DNA of 64,000 nt from assembly GCF_022899935.1 (NCBI RefSeq), contig NZ_JALJCJ010000001.1:332053-396052 (forward strand), given 5' to 3'. Each line of letters begins with the position of its first letter. Position 1 is the first letter of the stretch. This DNA is from Shinella curvata. Its GTDB lineage: Bacteria; Pseudomonadota; Alphaproteobacteria; Rhizobiales; Rhizobiaceae. This document shows positions 1-10,295 of this stretch, piece by piece. A program made the translations under genes and the position numbers. The notes beneath the pieces were generated by a model that was not told where the DNA came from, did not search any database, and saw only the letters and a list, made by a program, of their open reading frames with translations.

Positions 1-949
1 AGCCCTCGATGCGACCGAAGCCGCAGACGATGTTTTTGGCAAAACTCTCCTGGATCTCGAAGAAGTCGCCCTCGTCGACGGTCTTGAGGATCAATTCCTT
101 GATATCATAAGGCTTGTTGGCATTGGCCGGAACGAGCGTGTCGAGCGACTCGTCCACGTCGTCGACCGGCTGGAAGCACTCGATTTCAGGCACGGGCGCT
201 GTGTTGGACTGTGGCAGGAAATCGATGAGCCGGCGCACCTGCAACAGCGCATCGACGTCATTGTCGTAGGCGCCATCGGCGATCGACGATTTCGTGGTGT
301 GAACCGAGGCGCCACCAAGCTCTTCCGAAGTCACCGTCTCGTTGGTGACGGTCTTCACGACATCGGGTCCGGTCACGAACATGTAGGACGTATCACGCAC
401 CATGAAGATGAAGTCGGTCATCGCCGGCGAATAAACGTCACCGCCGGCGCAGGGTCCCATGATGACGGAAATCTGCGGGATGACGCCTGATGCCAGCACG
501 TTGCGCTGGAAGACCTCGGCATAGCCGCCGAGTGCTGCCACGCCCTCCTGGATGCGCGCCCCGCCGGCATCGTAGAGGCCGATGATCGGCGCGCGGTTCT
601 TCAGCGCCATATCCTGGACCTTCATGATCTTCTGGGCATGGGTTTCGGACAGCGATCCGCCGAAGACGGTGAAATCCTTGGCGAAGACGAAGACGGTTCG
701 GCCGTTGACGGTGCCCCAGCCGGTAACCACGCCATCGCCAGCGATCTTCGATTTCTCCATGCCGAAATCCGTCGAGCGGTGCTCGACGAACATGTCGAAT
801 TCCTCGAACGACCCCTCGTCCAGAAAGACATCGATGCGTTCGCGCGCCGTCAGCTTGCCGCGCTTGTGCTGCGCATCGATGCGCCCCTGGCCGCCGCCCA
901 TGCGGGCGCGCTCGCGCCGGACTTCGAGCTCGTGGAGAATTTCCTTCAT
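1..949 (-). CDS. pccB: Propionyl-CoA carboxylase beta subunit, C-terminus beyond left edge
   Basis: Carboxyltransferase subunit of a biotin-dependent acyl-CoA carboxylase, most likely the propionyl-CoA enzyme that forms methylmalonyl-CoA in the cytosol with its biotinylated partner PccA. About 316 residues are visible, starting [20 protein letters not shown], with the family glycine-rich stretches [13 protein letters not shown] and [13 protein letters not shown]. Family members are about 510 residues, so roughly a third is cut off. The ATG chosen gives the canonical N-terminus; a GGGAGG-type site and a small hairpin (966-980) lie just upstream. The preference for propionyl over other acyl groups is inferred from overall similarity only. 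Confidence 0.93.
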   Translation of the reverse strand, partial: MKEILHELEVRRERARMGGGQGRIDAQHKRGKLTARERIDVFLDEGSFEEFDMFVEHRSTDFGMEKSKIAGDGVVTGWGTVNGRTVFVFAKDFTVFGGSLSETHAQKIMKVQDMALKNRAPIIGLYDAGGARIQEGVAALGGYAEVFQRNVLASGVIPQISVIMGPCAGGDVYSPAMTDFIFMVRDTSYMFVTGPDVVKTVTNETVTSEELGGASVHTTKSSIADGAYDNDVDALLQVRRLIDFLPQSNTAPVPEIECFQPVDDVDESLDTLVPANANKPYDIKELILKTVDEGDFFEIQESFAKNIVCGFGRIEG

Positions 950-1048
950 GACGCCTCGGTTCCTCCCGTTTTGAAAACGGCTTAGCATGGGGAAACGGGG
1001 GCTTGAAGGGGCAGCGACTAGATCGATGGTCTTAGAGCATGGAGAAGA

Positions 1049-1702
1049 TCAGTCGCAGCTGATCGTCTGCGTGACCACGCAGGGGGCGACCTTTTTCGTC
1101 GATCCTTCGGCAAGTGCGCGCGAACGCACCGTCAGCGCCGCATCGGTCGGAACGACCAGCGGGCGGTCGTCCTTGCGCGAGCGGGACTGCACGCTCCGCT
1201 GCACGGCCGGCTTGCGCTTGCCACCGGCATATTTGCGTCCCTTGGAGGGGCGTTTGCCTTCATTCAGCTTACCGGCGGCGACCGGCGACAGGCGGTAGGC
1301 GATCGCCACGCGCTTGGCGATGGCGTCACCCAGCGCGGCCTCGCGCCCCTTGCTGGACGGCATGAAACTGTTGACGGTCATCGTGTTGCGGGATGCGACG
1401 CCGCCCTTGAGATCGGAAAGCGTGACCGTGACATTTGCCGAACTGGCGCCGTTTGCCGATTGCTTGACCCCACTCACGCGCACATCCATCGACGCCCGGT
1501 CGATGGTCACCGCCCGGCGCGTCGCCTGGGCGGCACGCTTCAGGTAGGCATCGGTTCGCTTGAGAACCACCGGTGGCACGTTCCCGTCACCGCTGACGAC
1601 GACCTTGCGAACATCGCGGACGGGAAAACCCTCGGCGCTGGCGGCAATTGGTGCGGAAAAGACGAGGCAGGCGGAAAGAGCGGCGCGGAGAAGAAACTGC
1701 AT
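1049..1702 (-). CDS. Exported protein of unknown function with basic tail
   Basis: I do not recognise a family. The 217-residue product begins MQFLLRAALSACLVFSAPIA, a clear Sec signal peptide ending near ASAEG, so it should be periplasmic. The middle (about 25-130) looks like a soluble alpha/beta region; residues about 135-185 are rich in Lys, Arg, Ser and Gly (GKRPSKGRKYAGGKRKP). The extreme C-terminus has two cysteines, CVVTQTISC, that could form a disulfide. The ATG at 1702 was preferred over an in-frame TTG at 1747 because it puts the signal peptide at the start. It is transcribed toward pccB with a 99-base gap. Confidence 0.75.
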   Translation of the reverse strand: MQFLLRAALSACLVFSAPIAASAEGFPVRDVRKVVVSGDGNVPPVVLKRTDAYLKRAAQATRRAVTIDRASMDVRVSGVKQSANGASSANVTVTLSDLKGGVASRNTMTVNSFMPSSKGREAALGDAIAKRVAIAYRLSPVAAGKLNEGKRPSKGRKYAGGKRKPAVQRSVQSRSRKDDRPLVVPTDAALTVRSRALAEGSTKKVAPCVVTQTISCD

Positions 1703-1776
1703 GATACTCTGTACGGGTCGGCTATGGCTGTTGGAACGAAGCGCCAAAATGAGGCGTGAATCTTAAAAAACTCTGG

Positions 1777-2562
1777 TCAGCGCGGCATGTCGAAAAACAC
1801 GGAAGCGGCGACGTCCAATTCCTTGCGACGCATTTCGCGGCGATGGAAGGCCTCGTCGTCGGTGCCCCAATGCTCGATCTGCCAGTCCTCGTCGATATGG
1901 GCAAGCAACCAGACCTTGTCCGCATCGACAACGCCTTCGGCAAAGGCCAGGCCCAGCAAGGCCGAACCGGTCAACGTCGTGACGGTGTGCACGCAGGCGA
2001 GCGCCAGCGGATCGCGCCAATCGGAGAGTGCGGCGGCAAAGGCTTGGATGGCAGGAACTGGCTGCTCCCGATGCATCACGCCTTCGACGAGGATGAAGCG
2101 GATGCCCTTGGCATCGGCAGCCCAGCGCAGGACCGGATCCCAGCCATCGCGCTGGCGCGCGACGAGACCATCCGGCGTGTCCGCGCGGTAGCAGAGCATG
2201 TCCGTGCCGGCAAAACGCACGATCTCATCGAAAACGGCATCAAGATTTTCCGCAACCCCATCGATGGCCGTGTTGACGAGGCGTGTCACCGGCATCGCCG
2301 CAGGGTCGATTTCCTCCGCCTGTGCATCCCATTCCGCTTTCAGACGATCGGCAATCATCTGAGACGGCGCGGCAAGCAGCTTCTTGCCGGGTGTTCGCAC
2401 CGGGCGACCATCAAGAAGGATGCGGAACCCCTCCTCCGCCTTGTCGGTCGAGACCTCCTTGTAGAAGCGCTTGGGCAGCGGCCGCTTCATCTGGATCTGC
2501 GCGCGGCGCACCGGATCGGGATCGCTCATCGCATCGGAAAGATCGCTCAGGATGTCACGCAT
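1777..2562 (-). CDS. ATP12-family F1-ATPase assembly chaperone
   Basis: A 261-residue member of the ATP12 chaperone family, which in mitochondria binds the F1 alpha subunit during assembly; alphaproteobacteria carry homologues. Supporting stretches are RFYKEVSTDKAEEGFRILLD near the N-terminus (about 28-47), LLAAPSQMIADRLKAEWDAQ, and the C-terminal half with ALACVHTVTTLTGSALLGLA. The start overlaps the stop of the upstream HAD gene by one base (TGATG), which points to translational coupling. A longer upstream reading frame exists but lies in the HAD gene and lacks family similarity. Confidence 0.9.
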   Translation of the reverse strand: MRDILSDLSDAMSDPDPVRRAQIQMKRPLPKRFYKEVSTDKAEEGFRILLDGRPVRTPGKKLLAAPSQMIADRLKAEWDAQAEEIDPAAMPVTRLVNTAIDGVAENLDAVFDEIVRFAGTDMLCYRADTPDGLVARQRDGWDPVLRWAADAKGIRFILVEGVMHREQPVPAIQAFAAALSDWRDPLALACVHTVTTLTGSALLGLAFAEGVVDADKVWLLAHIDEDWQIEHWGTDDEAFHRREMRRKELDVAASVFFDMPR

Positions 2563-3221
2563 CAGAAAGTCTCCAACCAGTCGAGAAGGTCTGCGGGCGT
2601 TCGCAGGATGTGATCCGCGCCAGCCGCGACCAGTTCGGGCACGCTTGCATAGCCCCAGGAAACGCCGATGGCCTTTGCCCCGGCTGCCTTCGCCATCTGC
2701 ATATCGTAGATCGCGTCGCCGATCACAACCGTGCGGGCTGCATCGATGCCGGCTTCGCTGCAGCATTCCGTCACCATGGCGGGGTGCGGCTTGGACGGGC
2801 AATCATCCGCCGTGCGCGAGACGAAGAAGGTCTTGTCGAAACCGTGGGCGGCACGGATCAGGTCGAGGCCGCGACGGGATTTTCCCGTGACGGCGCCGAT
2901 CAGCAGGTCGTCCTGCCGCTCCAGCGTCGCCATCATCTCGGCGATGCCGGCAAACAGCGGCTCCTGGAAGCCGGGCTCGGCGCGCACGCCGGTGTAGGTC
3001 GCCTTGTAATGCGCCGTCATCGCCAGCGCCTCCTCGTCGACATGCGGCTTGCCCTGCATGCGGGCAATGGCGATGTCGAGCGTCAGCCCGATGATCGCCT
3101 TGGTCTCGGAAATATCCGGTCTCGCATGGCCGAAATCGACGAAGGTGCGGGCCATGACCTCATGGATCAGCCGCGCGCTATCGACCAGCGTGCCGTCGCA
3201 ATCGAACAGGGCGAGCCGCAT
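2562..3221 (-). CDS. HAD-superfamily phosphatase (phosphoglycolate phosphatase-like)
   Basis: A 219-residue haloacid-dehalogenase-type phosphatase. Motif I FDCDGTLVD (Asp7 nucleophile, Asp9 acid/base) sits at the N-terminus, a helical cap follows (about 15-85), then Lys motif region SKPHPAMV and the metal-binding motif GDAIYDMQMAKAAGA. Substrate is unknown; the cap type resembles Gph-like enzymes. The ATG shares its A with the stop of the preceding pseudouridine synthase gene, and its own stop shares a base with atp12, giving a tightly coupled three-gene operon. Such a phosphatase next to rluC-like genes is common in Rhizobiales. Confidence 0.93.
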   Translation of the reverse strand: MRLALFDCDGTLVDSARLIHEVMARTFVDFGHARPDISETKAIIGLTLDIAIARMQGKPHVDEEALAMTAHYKATYTGVRAEPGFQEPLFAGIAEMMATLERQDDLLIGAVTGKSRRGLDLIRAAHGFDKTFFVSRTADDCPSKPHPAMVTECCSEAGIDAARTVVIGDAIYDMQMAKAAGAKAIGVSWGYASVPELVAAGADHILRTPADLLDWLETF

Positions 3222-4207
3222 CAGTCTTCCTCGTCCCCGGCGGTCTGGTCGAAGCCGAACAGGTTCCAGGTCTGCACCATATGCGGCGGCAGCGGCGCGG
3301 TGACACGCAGGCGCCCGCCATTGGGATGCGGAATATCGATGCGGCGGGCATGGAGGTGCAGACGGTTCTGCACACCGCCCGGAAAGGCCCAGTTGAGGTC
3401 GGCCTCGAAATATTTCGGATCGCCGATGATCGGATGACCGATATGAGCGGCATGCACGCGCAGCTGATGCGTACGGCCGGTATAGGGTTCCATTTCCAGC
3501 CACGCATAGTTTTGCGCAGCCTGCTCGATGATGCGGTAGAACGAAACCGCGTGGTCGGCGCCATCCTCGCCGTGCTTGGCGATGCGCATGCGGTCACCAT
3601 CCGGCGTCTGTTCCTTGACGAGCCAGGTCGAAATCTTGTCCTCGCGCTTCTTCGGCACGCCCATCACCAGCGACCAGTAGGTCTTCTTGGTATCACGCTC
3701 GCGGAAGGCGGCCGTCAGCTTCTGCGCCGCGCCGCGCGTGCGGGCGATGACGAGCACGCCCGACGTGTCGCGGTCGAGCCGGTGCACGAGGCGCGGCTTC
3801 TCGCCCTTCGGGCTGGTCCAGGCCTCGAGCATCTGGTCGATATGGCGATTGACGCCCGAACCGCCCTGCACGGCGATGCCGGCCGGCTTGTTGAGCACAA
3901 TGACCTTCTCATCCTCATGCAGCAGCATGCGGGAAAGCAGCTCGTGATCCGAAGAATGCTTCAGCTCGCGGCCGGCGATCGGCCCGGCCTTCTTGGCATC
4001 CACCTCCATCGGAGGGATGCGGATCATCTGTCCCGGCTGCACGCGGGTGTCGCTCTTGACGCGGCCGCCGTCGATGCGCACCTGGCCGGAGCGCAGCAAT
4101 TTCTGGAGCGGGCCGAAGCCGAGACCCGGATAGTGGACCTTGAACCACCGGTCGAGGCGCATGCCCGCCTCGTCGCTCTCAACTTGCCTGTGTTCGATGC
4201 CTGCCAT
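3221..4207 (-). CDS. RluA-family 23S rRNA pseudouridine synthase (RluC/RluD type)
   Basis: A 328-residue pseudouridine synthase. An S4 RNA-binding domain covers about residues 16-75 (GMRLDRWFKVHYPGLGFGPL), followed by the RluA catalytic domain with HRLDRDTSGVLVIA at 142-155, where Asp145 is the expected catalytic aspartate, and the C-terminal GRTHQLRVHAAHIGHPIIGD. Domain order and length fit RluC/RluD, which modify helices of 23S rRNA; the exact target uridines cannot be told from sequence. It is first in the coupled cluster with the HAD phosphatase and atp12. Confidence 0.94.
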   Translation of the reverse strand: MAGIEHRQVESDEAGMRLDRWFKVHYPGLGFGPLQKLLRSGQVRIDGGRVKSDTRVQPGQMIRIPPMEVDAKKAGPIAGRELKHSSDHELLSRMLLHEDEKVIVLNKPAGIAVQGGSGVNRHIDQMLEAWTSPKGEKPRLVHRLDRDTSGVLVIARTRGAAQKLTAAFRERDTKKTYWSLVMGVPKKREDKISTWLVKEQTPDGDRMRIAKHGEDGADHAVSFYRIIEQAAQNYAWLEMEPYTGRTHQLRVHAAHIGHPIIGDPKYFEADLNWAFPGGVQNRLHLHARRIDIPHPNGGRLRVTAPLPPHMVQTWNLFGFDQTAGDEED

Positions 4208-4265
4208 GTCAGCCTTCTTTCGTTGCGCCGTGCTTTAGCGCAAGAACCGGCGGAGGGAAACAGTC

Positions 4266-4502
4266 TTAGAACGCGCGGAAGGTCAGAGTGGTCAGCGAAC
4301 GCACGATACCGGGAATGGAGGCGACGTGGTCGTTGATGAACTTGCCGATATCCTCTTCGCTATCGACATAGACCTTGAGAAGCAGGTCGTATTCGCCGCT
4401 GGTCGAATAGAGCTCCGAAATGAGTTCCGTAGCGTAAAGCGCATCAGCGACTTCGTAGGTCTTGCCTGGAGCGCATTGCAATTGCACGAAAATCGGCTTC
4501 AT
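4266..4502 (-). CDS. Stand-alone Lrp/AsnC ligand-binding (RAM) domain protein
   Basis: A 78-residue protein made only of the Lrp/AsnC effector-binding (RAM, ACT-like) domain: MKPIFVQLQCAPGKTYEVAD, then SGEYDLLLKVYVDS and VRSLTTLTFRAF. The usual N-terminal helix-turn-helix is absent, so it cannot bind DNA like Lrp; such stand-alone domains may assemble with full Lrp proteins or sense amino acids. The ATG at 4502 was chosen because upstream in-frame codons run into non-family sequence with a GC hairpin (about 4537-4555). It ends 58 bases before the pseudouridine synthase gene on the same strand. Confidence 0.88.
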   Translation of the reverse strand: MKPIFVQLQCAPGKTYEVADALYATELISELYSTSGEYDLLLKVYVDSEEDIGKFINDHVASIPGIVRSLTTLTFRAF

Positions 4503-4674
4503 CGGTCCTCCCGCACCATCGGCGGCATCTGCTTTTACCGCCGATTCCGGCGGCATTTCCACTCCTCTTATGACGGAAACTGCCCCGAAAAGGCAAGGCC
4601 GACCGAAATTCGCACAGATCGTTAAAAGTCGATGAAAATGCAACCGCCGCGCTTCACACACGCGAAAGGCGCAA

Positions 4675-5010
4675 ATGATAAATTGCACGAACCTGAACCA
4701 ACTCTCGTTGAACGCCATGACTCAGATTGTGACAGTTTCGCCCGCCACCGCCGCCTATGCCTCGCAGGGCATGAAGATGCAGACGCGTGCGAACACCCTT
4801 TTCGAGCAGCGCATCCAGACCTGGAGCGAGGACGCGAAGACCCGCGGCGATGCGCGTGTGATCGCGGTGCTTAACGTCGTACAGCCGCCCGCACTGGCGC
4901 TTGCCCTTATCACCGCGCCCGGCATGACGCCGCAAGTGACCGTCGCGGAGGCGCAACGTCTTTATGACGAGAACGGCGCCCCTGTTCAGCAGGAAGCCGA
5001 ACCCGCCTGA
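4675..5010 (+). CDS. Small protein of unknown function ahead of the gcv operon
   Basis: I do not recognise this 111-residue product. It has no signal peptide or membrane helix; the middle is a likely amphipathic helix (MKMQTRANTLFEQRIQTW) and the C-terminal part is Ala/Pro/Val-rich. A ribosome-binding site AAAGG lies five bases before ATG 4675; ATG 4717 (MTQIVTVSPATAAYASQG) is an alternative start. A strong terminator follows the stop closely (5051-5078), which supports it as a real monocistronic transcript, divergent from the Lrp-like gene. Confidence 0.6.
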   Translation: MINCTNLNQLSLNAMTQIVTVSPATAAYASQGMKMQTRANTLFEQRIQTWSEDAKTRGDARVIAVLNVVQPPALALALITAPGMTPQVTVAEAQRLYDENGAPVQQEAEPA

Positions 5011-5050
5011 TCCTCCCCTTTAAAGGACTACAGCCGTCCTCCAACCGACT

Positions 5051-5078
5051 AAGGCCCCTCATGGGGCCTTTTCTTTGC
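5051..5078 (+). terminator. Rho-independent terminator after the 4675 gene
   Basis: Stem AAGGCCCC (5051-5058) pairs with GGGGCCTT (5063-5070) across a short CTCAT-type loop, followed by TTTTCTTTG. It isolates the upstream small gene from the gcv riboswitch transcript. Confidence 0.85.
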
Positions 5079-5124
5079 TCCTTTCCCTGAACGACAAAAA
5101 TGTGTTCGGCAGCGACGCCACCTC

Positions 5125-5153
5125 TTGCCAAAACACGGGCAAGACCGTTATCT
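5125..5153 (+). promoter_or_regulatory. Candidate sigma-70 promoter of the gcv riboswitch leader
   Basis: TTGCCA (5125-5130), a 17-base spacer, then TTATCT (5148-5153). A start about seven bases downstream would lie immediately before the first glycine aptamer, which is the spacing expected for a riboswitch leader. Predicted by eye only. Confidence 0.5.
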
Positions 5154-5165
5154 GGAGCCAACCTC

Positions 5166-5329
5166 GCTGGGAGAAGCCGGCCGCCTCTGGATGAGGCAGC
5201 GCCGGTGCCGAAGGAGCAACCGCCCCGGAAACTCTCAGGCAAAAGGACCAGCAAGGTGCCGTCATAACTCTGGAGAGAAGCGCGCAAGCGCTCGCCGAAG
5301 GGATAACAATCTCAGGCGAAGGGACAGAG
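5166..5329 (+). promoter_or_regulatory. Tandem glycine riboswitch
   Basis: Two consecutive glycine aptamers upstream of the glycine cleavage operon. Aptamer 1 (5166-5252) is closed by P1 GCTGG/CCAGC and contains GTGCCGAAGGAGCAA and AAACTCTCAGGCAAAAGGAC, the glycine-riboswitch consensus. Aptamer 2 (5268-5329) is closed by CTCTG/CAGAG and contains GGAGAGAAG, CGCCGAAGGGATAACAA and TCTCAGGCGAAGGGA. The short linker between them is typical of the tandem class. By family knowledge, glycine binding raises expression of gcvTHP so that excess glycine is degraded. Confidence 0.95.
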
Positions 5330-5370
5330 GGGGCTCAGGAGAACGGCGCGACTGCGCCTGATTGTGAGCC

Positions 5371-5413
5371 GGCGCCTTGTAATCGGGCGCCCAGGGACTG
5401 GAGGGCGCCTTTT
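5371..5413 (+). promoter_or_regulatory. Riboswitch expression platform: competing hairpins over the gcvT start
   Basis: Hairpin GGCGCCC (5386-5392) with GGGCGCC (5403-5409) is followed by TTTT and looks like an intrinsic terminator. Its 3' half overlaps the candidate Shine-Dalgarno GGAGGG (5400-5405) of gcvT, so it could also block translation. A third palindromic GGCGCC at 5371-5376 can pair with 5386-5391 and would release the 3' half, giving a mutually exclusive alternative fold. Which fold goes with glycine binding is inference. Confidence 0.65.
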
Positions 5414-6551
5414 GGACGGATCGTCTGAACTCAAGAAAACACCGCTTCACGCGCTGAACGTATCGCTCGGCGGCCGCATGGTGCCGTTCGCTGGCTACGA
5501 GATGCCGGTGCAATACACGGCCGGCGTGATGAAGGAGCACCTGCACACCCGTGCTGCCGCCGGCCTGTTCGACGTCTCGCATATGGGCCAGGTCACCGTG
5601 CGCGCCCGCTCCGGCGACAATGCGGACGCCGCCCGCGCGCTCGAAACGCTGGTGCCGGTCGATGTCGTCGGCCTCGGCGAAGGCCGCCAGCGCTATGCGC
5701 TCTTCACCAATGACGAGGGCGGTATCCTCGACGACCTGATGATCGCCAACCGCGGCGACCATTTTTATGTGGTCGTCAACGCCGCCTGCAAGGATCAGGA
5801 CTTCGCCTATATGCAGGCGAAGATCGGCGATGTCTGCGAGCTGACGCTGCATGACGACCGCGCGCTGGTCGCCCTCCAGGGGCCGCATGCGGAATCGGTC
5901 CTGGCCGAACTTTGGGCCGACATCTCCTCCATGCGCTTCATGGATGTGCGCGCCTGCGACCTGCACGACGCCGACTGCATCGTCTCACGCTCCGGCTATA
6001 CCGGTGAGGACGGCTTCGAGATCTCCATTCCGGCAGCGCTTACCGAAACCGTCTGTCGCCGCCTGCTCGATCATCCGGACGTGCTGCCGATCGGTCTCGG
6101 CGCCCGCGATTCGCTGCGCCTCGAAGCCGGCCTCTGCCTCTACGGCAACGATATCGACACCAGCACCACGCCGGTGGAAGGCGCGCTCGAATGGGCGATC
6201 CAGAAGGTTCGCCGCAAGGGCGGCGAGCGTGAAGGCGGGTTCCCGGGCGCTTCCGTCATCCTCGACCAGCTTGAAAACGGTGCGGCCCGCCGCCGCGTCG
6301 GCCTGCGGGCCGAGGGCCGTGCGCCCGTGCGCGCCAGCGCCGTACTTGCCACCGATCCCGAGGGCGAGGATGTCGTCGGCACGGTCACCTCGGGCGGCTT
6401 CGGTCCGAATGTCGATGGCCCTGTCGCCATGGGCTACGTGACCAAGGCGGCGATTGCTCCCGGCACGCAGCTCTATGCCGGCGTGCGCGGCAAATTCCTG
6501 CCCGTCACCGTCGCCGCCATGCCCTTCGTCAAGAACACCTTCAAGCGCTGA
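5412..6551 (+). CDS. gcvT: Glycine cleavage system T protein (aminomethyltransferase)
   Basis: Transfers the methylene group from aminomethyl-lipoyl GcvH to tetrahydrofolate, releasing ammonia. The 379-residue product begins (L/M)[19 protein letters not shown] and has family stretches [31 protein letters not shown] and [21 protein letters not shown] at 5412 is the best start: homologues begin at this point and GGAGGG lies six bases upstream. A GTG at 5364 would add sequence that is part of the riboswitch platform. First gene of gcvTHP. Confidence 0.95.
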   Translation: MDGSSELKKTPLHALNVSLGGRMVPFAGYEMPVQYTAGVMKEHLHTRAAAGLFDVSHMGQVTVRARSGDNADAARALETLVPVDVVGLGEGRQRYALFTNDEGGILDDLMIANRGDHFYVVVNAACKDQDFAYMQAKIGDVCELTLHDDRALVALQGPHAESVLAELWADISSMRFMDVRACDLHDADCIVSRSGYTGEDGFEISIPAALTETVCRRLLDHPDVLPIGLGARDSLRLEAGLCLYGNDIDTSTTPVEGALEWAIQKVRRKGGEREGGFPGASVILDQLENGAARRRVGLRAEGRAPVRASAVLATDPEGEDVVGTVTSGGFGPNVDGPVAMGYVTKAAIAPGTQLYAGVRGKFLPVTVAAMPFVKNTFKR

Positions 6552-6594
6552 CACCGGCGCACGCAACCAAAAACATTCCGAGAGAGGAACAAAC

Positions 6595-6956
6595 ATGCTG
6601 AAATTCACCGAAGAACACGAGTGGCTGAAGATCGAAGGCGGCGTTGCGACCGTCGGCATTACGGTTCATGCCGCCGAACAGCTCGGCGATCTCGTCTTCG
6701 TCGAACTGCCCGAAGTCGGCGCGACCTTCGAAAAGGGCGGCGATGCAGCCACTGTCGAGAGCGTGAAGGCGGCCTCCGACGTCTATTGTCCACTCGATGG
6801 TGAAATCGTCGAAGTCAACGAGGCGATCACCGCCGATCCCTCTCTCGTCAACAGCGATCCGCAGGGCGCCGGCTGGTTCTTCAAGCTGAAGCTTGCCAAT
6901 GTTTCCGATGCCGACGGCCTGATGGATGAAGCCGCCTACAAGGAGCTTGTCGGCTG

Positions 6957-6957
<1 letters not shown>
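6595..6957 (+). CDS. gcvH: Glycine cleavage system H protein
   Basis: Lipoyl carrier that shuttles the aminomethyl group between GcvP, GcvT and the lipoamide dehydrogenase. The 120-residue length matches the family; [20 protein letters not shown] is the typical N-terminus and Lys58 in [11 protein letters not shown] is the lipoylation site. GAGAGGAA precedes the ATG. Its stop overlaps the gcvP start by one base (TGATG), so the two are translationally coupled. Confidence 0.97.
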
Positions 6958-9818
<2,861 letters not shown>

Positions 9819-9836
9819 CGGCACACAAAAATGCTT

Positions 9837-9867
9837 GCCCCGGCCGATCCCATCGGCCGGGGCTTTT
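9837..9867 (+). terminator. Terminator of the gcv operon
   Basis: Perfect 11-bp stem GCCCCGGCCGA (9837-9847) with TCGGCCGGGGC (9853-9863), a 5-base loop and TTTT followed by a further T-rich stretch. It lies between gcvP and the convergent response regulator gene. Confidence 0.92.
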
Positions 9868-9887
9868 CATTTTCGGGCAGGGACTGG

Positions 9888-10295
9888 TCAGGGCGAAACG
9901 GCGACGTCCACCCAAAAGCGGGTAAAGCCCTCGGCGAAATCCCGGTAGCCGCTGAGCGTCGACGGTTTCACCGCATAGGCATTGGCGCCGTTCTCATAGG
10001 CGCGGTTGACATCAGCCGTATTCGAAGAGGACGACAGCATGATGACCGGCGTCACCGCCGTGCGCGCATCGCCACGCAAACGCTTCAGAAGCTCCATGCC
10101 GTTGGTGCCGGGCATGTTGATATCGAGCAGGATGTAGTCAAAGGCTTCCGTCGCGAGGCGATCGCTCGCCATGTCCGCATCGGCGACATGAGTGATCTCG
10201 ATGGCGCTGCCGGCATCGCTGAAGGCGCGCATCACAAAGCGCACATCAACCGGATCGTCGTCGACGACGATGAGCTTCCTAGCCAAGCTTACCAC
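9888..10295 (-). CDS. Single-domain response regulator (CheY/Rcp1-like)
   Basis: A 135-residue receiver domain with no output domain. Acidic pocket VVDDDP (about 10-15), phosphoacceptor Asp58 in YILLDINMPGTNG, conserved Ser in MLSSSSN, and Lys in YAVKPS. The VDDDPVDVRFVMRAF style resembles Rcp1-type regulators that pair with PAS or phytochrome kinases. The GTG start at 10295 is preceded by GGGGGAG and lies inside the 3' end of the kinase gene (17-base overlap), making these a cognate pair. The phosphoryl target beyond this protein is unknown. Confidence 0.93.
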   Translation of the reverse strand: MVSLARKLIVVDDDPVDVRFVMRAFSDAGSAIEITHVADADMASDRLATEAFDYILLDINMPGTNGMELLKRLRGDARTAVTPVIMLSSSSNTADVNRAYENGANAYAVKPSTLSGYRDFAEGFTRFWVDVAVSP

